Below are positions 33,866 to 42,561 of a stretch of 64,000 nucleotides of DNA, piece after piece. The translations under genes and the position numbers were made by a program. Origin of the DNA: JBCCGG01 sp039029395 (GTDB lineage: Bacteria > Pseudomonadota > Alphaproteobacteria > Kiloniellales > JAKSDN01); the NCBI GenBank assembly GCA_039029395.1, contig JBCCGG010000029.1:21128-85127 (forward strand), in the 5' to 3' direction. Within the stretch, counting starts at the first letter, position 1. The number at the start of each line of letters is the position of its first letter. Under the pieces are notes generated by a model. It ran no database searches. It worked only from the letters and a program-made list of their open reading frames with translations, and was not told where the DNA came from.

Positions 33866-35054
33866 CGGCCGCCTTGCCCCTTTCCTGATCGCCGCCCTGG
33901 TGCTGGGCGCGTGCGAATCCGAGCCCGAGCCGGAGGCCGTCAAGCCCGTGGCGCCGGCCTTTAGCTTGCAGGCCGCGACCTTCGAAGAGCTGCCCGACTG
34001 GCAGACCGACCAACTGCACCTGGCCCTGCCGGCGCTCGCCCGCTCCTGCCAGCGCCTTGCCAAGCAGCCGGACGATCGGCCGCTCGGCCCCGACGGTTTG
34101 GCCGGCACGGTCGGCGACTGGCGCGCCGCCTGCCAGGCCATAAACGGCACGGCGGCCGGCGACAACGGCGCGCTCAAGGCGCTCCTGACCCAGGAGTTCC
34201 GGCCCTTCCTGGTGATGGCCGGCGACAGCGACCAGGGTCTTTTCACCGGCTACTACGAGGCCGAGCTGAAGGGCGCCACCTTCCCGGGCGGAGACTACAG
34301 CTGGCCGATCTACCGCAAGCCGGACGACATGGTGACCGTGGACCTAGGCCGCTTCCGGGCCGATCTGGAGGGCGAACGCCTAGTCGGGCGGGTCGAGAAG
34401 GGCCGTCTGGTGCCTTATTACACGCGCGAGGAGATCGACCGCGGCGCGCTCGCCGGGCGCAATCTCGAGCTGCTGTGGGTCGACGACCCGGCCGATTCCT
34501 TCTTTCTCCACGTCCAGGGCTCGGGCCAGGTGGTGCTGCCCGACGGCAGCCGCAAGCGGATCGGCTTCGCCGGCTCCAACGGCCTGCCGTTCTTCGCCAT
34601 CGGCCGGGCTATGATCGACGAGGGCATCGTCTCCCGCCAGGACGCCTCGGCCCAATCGATCATGGCCTGGCTTCGGGAAAACCCCGAGGACGGCCGGGCC
34701 ATGATGGCGCGGAACCCGCGATTCATTTTTTTCCGCGAGATCGACGGCGACGGCCCGATCGGCTCCCAAGGGGTCGCGCTCGAGCCCGGACGCTCTTTGG
34801 CCGTCGACCCGGCCTTCCTGCCTCTGGGTGCCCCCCTGTGGCTCGATACCACCTGGCCCGGCACGGACAAGCCCCTGCGCCGCCTGGTGGTCGCACAGGA
34901 CACCGGCAACGCCATCAAGGGCCCGGTGCGCGGCGACCTCTTCTGGGGCGCCGGCGCGCCGGCCCTGGAACAGGCCGGGCGCATGAAGCAGAAAGGGCGG
35001 TACTTCCTGTTGCTGCCCAAGGCGGTGGCGGAGCGGCGGGAGTTGGGGAGCTAG
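33801..35054 (+). CDS. mltA: Membrane-bound lytic murein transglycosylase A
   Basis: The product is up to 417 aa from a TTG at 33801, which lies inside the Tim44-like gene. No ATG, GTG or TTG exists closer to the signal sequence APFLIAALVLGAC, whose lipobox LGAC lies about 38 codons in, so this start or a rare CTG must be used. The MltA core follows (LFTGYYEAELKGA, LLWVDDPADSFFLHVQGSGQ) and the C-terminal 3D domain has VAQDTGNAIKGPVRGDLFWG with the catalytic Asp. The enzyme cleaves peptidoglycan to anhydro-muropeptides at the outer membrane. Confidence 0.9.
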   Translation: MRAIPAAATPTGPWWRPAARTSGRLAPFLIAALVLGACESEPEPEAVKPVAPAFSLQAATFEELPDWQTDQLHLALPALARSCQRLAKQPDDRPLGPDGLAGTVGDWRAACQAINGTAAGDNGALKALLTQEFRPFLVMAGDSDQGLFTGYYEAELKGATFPGGDYSWPIYRKPDDMVTVDLGRFRADLEGERLVGRVEKGRLVPYYTREEIDRGALAGRNLELLWVDDPADSFFLHVQGSGQVVLPDGSRKRIGFAGSNGLPFFAIGRAMIDEGIVSRQDASAQSIMAWLRENPEDGRAMMARNPRFIFFREIDGDGPIGSQGVALEPGRSLAVDPAFLPLGAPLWLDTTWPGTDKPLRRLVVAQDTGNAIKGPVRGDLFWGAGAPALEQAGRMKQKGRYFLLLPKAVAERRELGS

Positions 35055-35059
35055 GTCCC

Positions 35060-36097
35060 CTACCCCAACCGCTCCACCGCCCCGCATTCCGTCACCGCGT
35101 GGAACACCCGGTCGATCAGCGCGTGGAGCAGCTGGCGGGAGCGGCCGCCCTCGTGGGAGAAGAAGTAATCGCAAACCACGGGCAGATAGCTGTAAAGCAG
35201 GAGGCCCAGCTGATAGTCCCGCCAGGCCGCGTCTGGCCCGTAGCCGGCGACCCCGGCGGCGGTGAGCTCCTGGTGCCACAGGCCGCAGAGCCGGCGGTGG
35301 TTGCCGTGACCGAGCCGGGTCGGCAGGCTGCCGCAGACCAGGCGGGCCACGTCGTAGGCGCCGATCATACGGGTCAGCCACTGCCAATCCAGCGCCAGGA
35401 CGCCGGGTCCTTGGAACAATAGGTTGTCGGCCCGAAAGTCGCCGTGAACCAAGGTCTGGCGCCCGGCCGCGATCAGCGCGGACAGCCGCGCGCAGTTGGC
35501 GGCGACCCGGGCGCCGACCGCCTGGGCGTCCGGGCTCATCTCGCTGGCATGACGCTCCAGGAAACCCGGCCAGCTTTCCTCGTAGAGCCGGAAGCTGAGC
35601 GAGACCTCCTTGGGCACCCAGTCGAGCGTTTCCGCCCCGGTGCGGTCCCACCAGTGGGCGTGAAAGCGCCCGATTGCCCGGACCGCCGCTTCGGCCTGGG
35701 CCAGGCTCAGGCCGGCGATCTGGTCACCGGGCGTCCAGGCGCGCGCGTCCTCGAGCACCAACACACTGTCGTCCAGGCAGGCGAAATAGCACCTGGGCAC
35801 GCGGATCGGGCTCTCGGGCGCGATCTCGCGATAAAACCGCAGCTCGCGCAGATAAGCTTTGTTGGCCAAGGCGATTTCTCGGCCGGCCTCGACCGTGGTC
35901 GGCAGCTTGACCACCACGCTCTCCGGCGCGCCGTCGACGGGCGCCGCATAGTCCAGCCGGACCCGCGCGACCCCGCTCAGAAAGCCTCGGCCCTCACCGC
36001 CCAGATTCTCCGTCTCCAGCGCGCGCACACCCTGACCCAAGGCCATGGTCATCCAGGCCGGCGTGATCTCTTCGATCGTCGTCGGGTTGGCCAGCAT
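35060..36097 (-). CDS. APH/choline-kinase-like phosphotransferase
   Basis: The 345-aa protein has a kinase-like fold. The catalytic loop is TLVHGDFRADNLLF (HGDxxxxN) and the metal-binding Asp lies in GVLALDWQWL. The N-terminal lobe has VVVKLPTT (ATP lysine). This sub-group resembles the ecdysteroid-kinase-like/DUF1679 aminoglycoside phosphotransferases, for which substrates are mostly unknown. It is convergent with mltA. Confidence 0.82.
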   Translation of the reverse strand: MLANPTTIEEITPAWMTMALGQGVRALETENLGGEGRGFLSGVARVRLDYAAPVDGAPESVVVKLPTTVEAGREIALANKAYLRELRFYREIAPESPIRVPRCYFACLDDSVLVLEDARAWTPGDQIAGLSLAQAEAAVRAIGRFHAHWWDRTGAETLDWVPKEVSLSFRLYEESWPGFLERHASEMSPDAQAVGARVAANCARLSALIAAGRQTLVHGDFRADNLLFQGPGVLALDWQWLTRMIGAYDVARLVCGSLPTRLGHGNHRRLCGLWHQELTAAGVAGYGPDAAWRDYQLGLLLYSYLPVVCDYFFSHEGGRSRQLLHALIDRVFHAVTECGAVERLG

Positions 36098-36215
36098 GGC
36101 GGCATCCTAGAGGCCCGCGCAATCGAACGGCAAGCAATGCGCATGACCCCGCCGCCGACTTGCAATTGGCAGCGCAGCCTCCCATCCTAGCCGCTCCAAG
36201 GGTCTGGAGCTTCTG

Positions 36216-36995
36216 ATGGCCGCGGCCACCACTTCAACCGGCCCCCGCGTGGGGCTGTTCGTCACCTGCCTGGTCGATTTCATGCGGCCGTCGGTCGGAT
36301 TCGCGGCGGTCAAGCTGCTGGAGGATGCCGGCTGCAGGGTCGAGGTGCCGCGGGCCCAGAGCTGTTGCGGCCAACCGGCCTATAACTCCGGCGACCGCAA
36401 GGATACGACATCGATCGCCCGAGGCGTAGTCGCGGCCTTCGAGGGCTTCGACTATGTCGTGGCACCCTCGGGCTCTTGCGCCGCCATGATCAAGCACCAC
36501 TACCCGGCGCTCTTCAAGGACGACCCGGCGGTCGCACAGGCCGCCGAGGCGCTGGCCGCAAGGACCTACGAGCTGGTGTCTTTCTTGACCGATGTCCTCA
36601 AGATCGACGGCGTCAGCGCCAGCCACGCGGCGACGGTCACCTATCACGACTCTTGCTCGGGTCTGCGCGAGCTTGGGATCCAGGCCCAGCCGCGCGCTCT
36701 GCTCGCGCACGTCTCGGGGCTCGCGCTCAAGGAAATGAAGGACAGCGACGTCTGCTGCGGCTTCGGCGGCACCTTTTGCGTCAAGTACCCGGAGATTTCC
36801 AACGAGATGGTCGAACAGAAGTGCCAGGCGATTGCCGAAAGCGGCGCCGATACGTTGCTGGCCGGCGATCTGGGCTGCCTGATGAACATGGCTGGCAAGC
36901 TGAAGCGCCAAGGATCGAGCGTCCAGGTGCGCCACGTCGCCGAGGTGCTGGCCGGGATGATCGACCGCCCGGCGATCGGCGAACCCGAGGGCTAG
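36216..36995 (+). CDS. lutA: Lactate utilization protein A (CCG-domain Fe-S protein)
   Basis: The 259-aa product has two cysteine-rich CCG domains. The first reads QSCCGQPAYNSGDRK near 49-63, preceded by GLFVTCLVDFMRP; the second reads DVCCGFGGTFCVKYPE near 183-198. These bind an iron-sulfur cluster as in heterodisulfide reductase subunit B. With LutB and LutC it oxidises L-lactate to pyruvate. The gene starts the lutABC operon; the next gene begins 9 bp later. Confidence 0.93.
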   Translation: MAAATTSTGPRVGLFVTCLVDFMRPSVGFAAVKLLEDAGCRVEVPRAQSCCGQPAYNSGDRKDTTSIARGVVAAFEGFDYVVAPSGSCAAMIKHHYPALFKDDPAVAQAAEALAARTYELVSFLTDVLKIDGVSASHAATVTYHDSCSGLRELGIQAQPRALLAHVSGLALKEMKDSDVCCGFGGTFCVKYPEISNEMVEQKCQAIAESGADTLLAGDLGCLMNMAGKLKRQGSSVQVRHVAEVLAGMIDRPAIGEPEG

Positions 36996-37004
36996 GCCGG
37001 CGCC

Positions 37005-38423
37005 ATGGAGTCGACGGCCCACGCCTTCAAGGACAATGCCCACAAAGCGCTCGGCGACGCCCAGCTTCAGCGTGCGCTCGGGCACATCAAAGTTGGCTTT
37101 GTCCACAAGCGCGCCGACGCCGCCGCCAAGCTGCCGGAGTTCGAGGCCCTGCGCGACCAGGCGCGGGACATCAAGAACCACACGCTCGCCCACCTGGACC
37201 TCTATCTGGAGCGCTACGAGGAAAAGCTCCTGGCGGCCGGCGGCCAGCTCCATTGGTGCGCGACCGCGGCCGATGCCCGCGATGCCGTGCTCGAGATCTG
37301 CCGGGCGGCCGGCGCGCGCACGGTGACCAAGGGCAAGTCCATGATCGCCGAGGAAATCGCCCTCAACGATCACCTGGAGGCCAATGGAGTCACTCCGGTC
37401 GAGACCGACCTGGGCGAATACATCATTCAAATGCGCCACGAGCCGCCGAGCCACATCATCGCGCCGGCGGTTCATCTTTCCAAGGAGCAGGTGGCGGCCG
37501 ACTTTCGGGCCAATCACACCCAGTTTCCGGCCGACCGCTCGCTCGAAGAGCCGCGCGAGCTGGTCAACGAGGCGCGCCAAGTGCTGCGCGAGAAGTACCT
37601 GGAGGCCGACGTCGGGATCACCGGCGCCAACTTCCTGATCGCCGAAACCGGCACCTCGGTGATCGTCACCAACGAGGGCAACGGGGATCTCACTCAATGC
37701 CTGCCCAAGGTGCACATCGTGGTCACCTCGATCGAGAAGATGGTGCCGACCCTGGAGGACGTGAGCACCATCCTGCGGGTCTTGGCGCGCTCGGGGACCG
37801 GCCAGGAGATCTCCACCTACACCACCTTCTCGACCGGTCCCAAGCGCCCGGACGACGTGGATGGGCCCGCGCAGTACCACGTGGTACTGCTCGACAACGG
37901 CCGCTCTTCGCTGATCGGCAGCGAGTTCCAGGAGGTGCTGCGCTGCATCCGCTGCGGCGCCTGCATGAACCATTGCCCGGTCTATCACGCCATCGGCGGC
38001 CACGCCTACGGCTGGGTCTATCCAGGGCCGATCGGCTCGGTGCTCGACCCGGCGCTGATCGGCGTCGAGGAAGCCGGCAACCTGCCCAACGCCTCGACCT
38101 TCTGCGGGCGCTGCGAGGCGGTCTGCCCCATGCGCATTCCGCTGCCCAAGATGATGCGCCATTGGCGCGAGCGAGAGTTCGAGCGCAACCTGACCCCGGC
38201 CACGGTGCGCAACAGCCTAGGCCTTTGGGCCTTCCTGGCGCGCCGTCCGGCGCTCTATCAGGGGGCAACCGGCCTGGCCGCGCGGCTCCTCGCCAGGATG
38301 GGCCGCCGCGCCGGGCGCTTCCGCCGTCTGCCCTTGGCCGCCGGTTGGACCGATCACCGGGACTTCCCGGCCCCCCAGGGCGCCACCTTCCAGCAGCAGT
38401 GGCGCCGGAGCCGCGGGTCGTGA
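37005..38423 (+). CDS. lutB: Lactate utilization protein B (Fe-S protein)
   Basis: The product is 472 aa. The central DUF162/LUD part contains TKGKSMIAEEIALND and GANFLIAETGTSVIVTNEGNG. Two 4Fe-4S centres follow: C314, C317, C320 with C324, and C367, C370 with C374 (CGRCEAVCP). The arrangement is complete. It passes electrons from lactate oxidation to the respiratory chain. The gene ends in a GTGA overlap with lutC. Confidence 0.94.
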   Translation: MESTAHAFKDNAHKALGDAQLQRALGHIKVGFVHKRADAAAKLPEFEALRDQARDIKNHTLAHLDLYLERYEEKLLAAGGQLHWCATAADARDAVLEICRAAGARTVTKGKSMIAEEIALNDHLEANGVTPVETDLGEYIIQMRHEPPSHIIAPAVHLSKEQVAADFRANHTQFPADRSLEEPRELVNEARQVLREKYLEADVGITGANFLIAETGTSVIVTNEGNGDLTQCLPKVHIVVTSIEKMVPTLEDVSTILRVLARSGTGQEISTYTTFSTGPKRPDDVDGPAQYHVVLLDNGRSSLIGSEFQEVLRCIRCGACMNHCPVYHAIGGHAYGWVYPGPIGSVLDPALIGVEEAGNLPNASTFCGRCEAVCPMRIPLPKMMRHWREREFERNLTPATVRNSLGLWAFLARRPALYQGATGLAARLLARMGRRAGRFRRLPLAAGWTDHRDFPAPQGATFQQQWRRSRGS

Positions 38424-39103
38424 GCTCCGGCCGGGAACAGGTCTTGGGCGCCCTGCGCCGGGCGCTCAAGCGCGGCGGATCCGACGCTGTCGAGGTCACC
38501 GAGGTGGATGGCCGCCTTTCGGATCACCCGCGCAACCTGGTCCCCCAGCGCGCCCAGCTGCCGGCCGCCGAGCGCCTCGACCTCTTCGAGGCCCAGGCGA
38601 CCAGCCAGGCGGCGAGCCTGACCAGGGTGGCTGGTCCGAACCAGGTGCCGGAGGCGATCGCCGACTATCTCAAATCCCAGAATCTGCCGGCGGACCTGAG
38701 GCTCTCGCCCGATCCGGCGCTCGAGGGCCTGCCTTGGGAACGGGCGCCGTTGCTTTCGCACACGAGCGGGCCAGCGCGGGAAAGCGATACGGTCTCGGTC
38801 ACCCGGGCGATCGCCGGGATCGCGGAGACCGGCACTCTTATGCTGCAGTCGGGCGCCGAGGGCGCGACCACCCTCAACTTTTTGCCCGAGACCAACGTGG
38901 TGGTGCTCTCCGCCGAGGCGGTGGTCTCGAGCTACGAGGATGCCTGGGACCTGATTCGCCGGCAACACGGCGCCGGGACCATGCCGCGCACGGTCAACTT
39001 CATCACTGGGCCCTCGCGCACCGCCGATATCGAGCAGACCATCCAACTGGGCGCCCACGGACCCCGGCGCCTGCACATCATTCTGGTCGAGTCCGGGAGC
39101 TGA
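38420..39103 (+). CDS. lutC: Lactate utilization protein C
   Basis: The 227-aa product starts at GTG 38420, overlapping the lutB stop. It has the LUD domain closing motif AIAGIAETGTLMLQSG and LNFLPETNVVVL, and the terminal GAHGPRRLHIILVE. No cluster cysteines are present, as expected. A very long in-frame opening from 36476 that runs through lutA and lutB in another frame is not a gene. No LldP or LutP lactate permease gene is in view. Confidence 0.92.
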   Translation: MSSGREQVLGALRRALKRGGSDAVEVTEVDGRLSDHPRNLVPQRAQLPAAERLDLFEAQATSQAASLTRVAGPNQVPEAIADYLKSQNLPADLRLSPDPALEGLPWERAPLLSHTSGPARESDTVSVTRAIAGIAETGTLMLQSGAEGATTLNFLPETNVVVLSAEAVVSSYEDAWDLIRRQHGAGTMPRTVNFITGPSRTADIEQTIQLGAHGPRRLHIILVESGS

Positions 39104-39107
39104 CTCC

Positions 39108-39659
39108 ATGGCCGGCAAGAAGGGCCTGAGCGACGAGGAGCGCGCGCTCTGGCGCCGGATCACCGCCGACACCAAGCCCCTACCCGGCCGGCCGACCCCG
39201 CCCAAGGAAGACGCGCCGCCCAGCACCAAGCCAGCGCCTCCCAAGCCCGCCGCCAAGCGCCCGGCGCCGGCGCCTAGGCCGACACCTCCCCCGGCCCCGG
39301 CCCGCCCTGCGATCAATCCGGGCGCCCGCTCGGACGTCGACCGGCGCACCGCCGAGCGCCTGCGCCGGGGCAAACTGCCGATCGAGGCCCGGCTCGACCT
39401 TCATGGCGAGACCCAGGCGGTGGCGGAACAGAAGCTGGCCGCCTTCCTGGCCCGGGCCCAAGCCACCGGCAAGCGCTGCGTCCTTGTGATCACCGGCAAG
39501 GGCGCCGGGCGCGAGGGCGGCGTGCTGCGCCAGATGCTGCCCCGTTGGTTGAACCAGCCGGGCAATCGGGCCCGGGTCGTCGCCTTCGCGTCAGCCCAGG
39601 TCCACCACGGCGGCCACGGCGCGGTCTATGTGCTGATCAAGCGGCAGAGAGAGGGCTAG
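39108..39659 (+). CDS. Smr domain protein
   Basis: The 183-aa protein has a proline/alanine-rich N-terminal half (residues 25-75) and a C-terminal Smr (small MutS-related) domain: LDLHGETQAVAEQKLAAFLA and CVLVITGKGAGREGGVLRQM. The LDLHG and TGKG motifs are those of Smr nucleases that nick DNA or RNA; recent work links some to ribosome collision rescue. It follows lutC by 4 bp but also has fixed synteny with mltA and Tim44 in alphaproteobacteria, so lutABC may have been inserted here. Confidence 0.88.
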   Translation: MAGKKGLSDEERALWRRITADTKPLPGRPTPPKEDAPPSTKPAPPKPAAKRPAPAPRPTPPPAPARPAINPGARSDVDRRTAERLRRGKLPIEARLDLHGETQAVAEQKLAAFLARAQATGKRCVLVITGKGAGREGGVLRQMLPRWLNQPGNRARVVAFASAQVHHGGHGAVYVLIKRQREG

Positions 39660-39724
39660 CGCGGGTTCCCTAATTCGCCTATTGTGAACTGCATTCCAGT
39701 TAACCTTTCCTAGGGGCGGTTCCT

Positions 39725-40195
39725 ATGAAGCTCGAAGGCTCCTGCCACTGCGGCGCCGTGCGCTTTTCCCTAATCGCAGGCTCGCCGGTGCCCTATCTGC
39801 ATTGCTACTGCACCATCTGCCGCAAGACCGGCGGCGGCGGAGGCTATGCCATCAACCTGGGCGGCGACGCGGCAAGCCTGAAGGTCGAGGGCGAGGATCA
39901 GCTGTCGGTCTATCAGGCGAAAATCGAAGGGTCGGAGGAGCCGAGCACGGCCCGGCGTCACTTCTGCAAGAAGTGCGGCAGCGCGCTCTGGGTCTTCGAT
40001 CCGCGCTGGCCGGAGCTGATCCACCCCTTCGCCAGCGCGATCGACACGCCCTTGCCGACGCCGCCCGAGCAGATCCACATCATGCTCGATTTCAAGGCGC
40101 CCTGGGTCGAGGTGCCGGCCGGCCCGCGCTTCACCGAGTATCCCGAAGAGTCCTTGGCGAAGTGGCATGCGCGCCACGGGCTGACCTCGGCGTGA
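39725..40195 (+). CDS. GFA family zinc protein
   Basis: The product is 156 aa. Three zinc sites are visible: GSCHCGAVRF, LHCYCTICRKTGG and HFCKKCGSALW. This is the glutathione-dependent formaldehyde-activating (Gfa/CENP-V) fold. Whether members truly accelerate S-hydroxymethylglutathione formation is disputed. It ends in a GTGA overlap with a helix-turn-helix gene, so the two are co-translated. Confidence 0.9.
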   Translation: MKLEGSCHCGAVRFSLIAGSPVPYLHCYCTICRKTGGGGGYAINLGGDAASLKVEGEDQLSVYQAKIEGSEEPSTARRHFCKKCGSALWVFDPRWPELIHPFASAIDTPLPTPPEQIHIMLDFKAPWVEVPAGPRFTEYPEESLAKWHARHGLTSA

Positions 40196-40554
40196 CCCCC
40201 TTCGGGCGCAAGCTGCGCGACCTCAGGGCAGCCCGCAGGCTTTCGGCGCGGGACATGGCGGCGGGGCTTGGCGTCACCCCGGCTTATCTCTCGGCGCTCG
40301 AGCACGGCCGGCGCGGCCGGCCCAACCGGCGCTTCGTGCACCGGGTCTGTCAGTATTTGGGCATTATCTGGGATGAGGCCGAGGAGCTGCAGCGCCTGGC
40401 CGATCTCTCCCACCCCCGGGTCACGGTGGACACCGCCGGCCTCTCGCCCGAGGCGACCGAGCTGGCCAACCTGCTGGCCGAGCGCATTGCCGCCCTGCCG
40501 CCCGAAGCGGTGGCGCGGATGCTGGCGGAAGTGAAGGAGAGCGCTAGAGAATAA
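40192..40554 (+). CDS. XRE-family helix-turn-helix protein
   Basis: The product is 120 aa from GTG 40192. The helix-turn-helix is LSARDMAAGLGVTPAYLSALEHG near residues 18-40, and the following basic GRRGRPNRRFVHRV suits DNA contact. The C-terminal half is helical (LANLLAERIAALPPEAVARM) and probably dimerises. It lies between GFA and hslU in a conserved neighbourhood and overlaps the convergent hslU end by 11 bp. Its targets are unknown. Confidence 0.85.
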   Translation: MTPFGRKLRDLRAARRLSARDMAAGLGVTPAYLSALEHGRRGRPNRRFVHRVCQYLGIIWDEAEELQRLADLSHPRVTVDTAGLSPEATELANLLAERIAALPPEAVARMLAEVKESARE

Positions 40555-41917
40555 ACTTGCTGAGATCGGCGTTCTTGGCCAACTCGGCGACCCGCTCGCG
40601 GACGTCCTCGGCGTCGATCGTGATGGTCTCGCCGCTGCGGTCGGTCGCCGTGAAGGAGATCTCCTCCAAGAGCTTCTCCATCACCGTGTGCAGGCGCCGG
40701 GCGCCGATGTTCTCGACGCTGGCATTGATCTCGGCGGCCAGGTCGGCCAGCGTGTCGATCGCTTCCTCGGTGAAGTCCAAGACCAGATTCTCGGTCGCCA
40801 TGAGCGCCTTGTATTGGCGGATCAGGCTGTTCTCCGGCTCGGTCAGGATGCTCTTGAAATCGTCGCGGGTCAGCGCGTTGAGCTCGACCCGGATCGGCAG
40901 GCGGCCTTGAAGCTCAGGCAAGAGATCCGAGGGCTTGGCCAGGTGAAAGGCGCCCGAGGCGATAAAGAGGATGAAGTCGGTCTTGACTGCGCCGTGCTTG
41001 GTGGCGACCGTGGTGCCCTCGATCAGGGGCAGCAGGTCGCGCTGCACGCCCTCGCGACTGACGTCGGCGCCCATACGATCTGAGCGGGCGGTGATCTTGT
41101 CGACCTCGTCGAGGAACACGATGCCGTTCTGCTCGACCGTTGTGATCGCCTCGGCGGTGATCATCTCCTCGTCGAGCAGCTTGTCGCTCTCCTCCTCGAT
41201 CAGGATATCCATGGCCTCGGCGACCGGCAGGCGCCGCTTCTTGGTGCGGTTGCCGAAGGCCTTGCCGAACATGTCGTTGAGATTGACCATGCCCATGGAG
41301 GCGCCGGGCATGCCGGGAATGTCCATGGTCGGCAGGGACAGGCCCGCGGTGTCGGCGACCTCGATCTCGACCTCCCGATCGTCGATCTCGCCGTTGCGCA
41401 GGCGCCGGCGGAACGCGATGCGGGTGTCGTCCCGGGCACTCTCGCCGACCAGGGCGTCGATCAAGCGCTCCTCGGCGGCCAGCTCGGCCTTAGCCTTGAC
41501 CTCCTTGCGCAGGCGCTCGCGGGTCATGGTGAGCGCAATCTCGACCAGGTCGCGGACCATCTGCTCGACGTCGCGCCCGACGTAGCCGACCTCGGTGAAC
41601 TTGGTCGCCTCGACCTTGACGAAGGGCGCTTGGGCCATCTTGGCAAGGCGCCGGGCAATCTCGGTCTTGCCGACGCCGGTCGGGCCGATCATCAGAATGT
41701 TCTTGGGCAGCACCTCCTCGCGCAGCTCCTCGGGCAGCTGCTGGCGGCGCCAGCGGTTGCGCAGGGCAACCGCGACCGCGCGCTTGGCGTCGGCCTGGCC
41801 AATGATGAAACGGTCCAGCTCCGAGACGATCTCGCGCGGGCTGAAGGCCGAGGTGCCGGCGGGCGCCTGCTGGCGCCCGGGCTCACTCGGCAGCGATGCT
41901 TTCGACGATGATAGAGT
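40544..41917 (-). CDS. hslU: ATP-dependent protease ATPase subunit HslU
   Basis: From ATG 41917 the product is 457 aa. It overlaps the hslV end by 35 bp; no closer standard start exists before FSPREIVSELDRFIIGQADA, the conserved opening. Walker A is IGPTGVGKTEIARRLA, Walker B is GIVFLDEVDK, sensor and arginine regions follow (LLPELQGRLPIRVELNAL). The C-terminus ends LSKFIL, the tail that docks into HslV. HslU unfolds substrates such as heat-shock regulators for HslV. Confidence 0.95.
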   Translation of the reverse strand, partial: TLSSSKASLPSEPGRQQAPAGTSAFSPREIVSELDRFIIGQADAKRAVAVALRNRWRRQQLPEELREEVLPKNILMIGPTGVGKTEIARRLAKMAQAPFVKVEATKFTEVGYVGRDVEQMVRDLVEIALTMTRERLRKEVKAKAELAAEERLIDALVGESARDDTRIAFRRRLRNGEIDDREVEIEVADTAGLSLPTMDIPGMPGASMGMVNLNDMFGKAFGNRTKKRRLPVAEAMDILIEEESDKLLDEEMITAEAITTVEQNGIVFLDEVDKITARSDRMGADVSREGVQRDLLPLIEGTTVATKHGAVKTDFILFIASGAFHLAKPSDLLPELQGRLPIRVELNALTRDDFKSILTEPENSLIRQYKALMATENLVLDFTEEAIDTLADLAAEINASVENIGARRLHTVMEKLLEEISFTATDRSGETITIDAEDVRERVAELAKNADLSKFIL

Positions 41918-42440
41918 CATTGGTGTAGATGCAGATTTCCGCTGCGATGGACATGGACTTGCGGGCGATCGTTTCGGCGTCGTGGTCGTCGACATCGATC
42001 AGGGCGCGTGCCGCCGAGAGCGCGAAGGCGCCGCCCGAGCCGATTCCGATTAGGCCGTCCTGGGGCTCGAGCACGTCGCCGGTGCCGGTCAGCACCAAGG
42101 AGGTCTCCACGTCGGCGACCGCCATCATGGCCTCCAGGCGCCGCAAATAGCGGTCTGTGCGCCAATCCTTGGCAAGCTCGACGCAGGCCCGGGTCAGCTG
42201 ACCCGGATAGGTCTCAAGCTTGGCTTCCAAGCGCTCGAAGAGGGTCAGCGCATCGGCCGTGGCGCCCGCGAAACCGGCGATCACGTCGCCCTTGCCCAGG
42301 CGCCGCACCTTGCGCGCATTGGCCTTGATCACGGTCTGGCCCAGGGTGACCTGGCCGTCGCCGGCAACCACCACGTTCGGACCCTTGCGAACCGAAAGGA
42401 TCGTCGTGCCATGCCACTGGGGAAGGTCTCGTTCCGACAT
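41883..42440 (-). CDS. hslV: ATP-dependent protease peptidase subunit HslV
   Basis: From ATG 42440 the product is 185 aa. A short propeptide (MSERDLPQWHG) precedes TTILSVRKG, whose first Thr becomes the catalytic N-terminus after self-cleavage. Core motifs VVVAGDGQVTLGQTV, FAGATADALTLFERLE and IGSGGAFALSAARALI are normal. Further upstream in-frame ATGs at 42512 and 42452 are possible but unneeded. It is divergent from the OmpA-domain gene. Confidence 0.95.
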   Translation of the reverse strand: MSERDLPQWHGTTILSVRKGPNVVVAGDGQVTLGQTVIKANARKVRRLGKGDVIAGFAGATADALTLFERLEAKLETYPGQLTRACVELAKDWRTDRYLRRLEAMMAVADVETSLVLTGTGDVLEPQDGLIGIGSGGAFALSAARALIDVDDHDAETIARKSMSIAAEICIYTNDSIIVESIAAE

Positions 42441-42561
42441 GCAGACAGACATGGGCCAAAGCGCCGGATGGTTCAAGGCATTTGGCGGACACGCAGGGCT
42501 GTCATGTGTCATCGCGCTCGCCTATGGTGGCCCGACCAAGGCTTGATTGGACTCAGCGCAA

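Noticed and set aside
36476..39103. An 875-aa open frame spanning lutA to lutC
   Set aside because: Only its last 227 codons (from GTG 38420) are LutC. The rest is lutA and lutB read out of frame.
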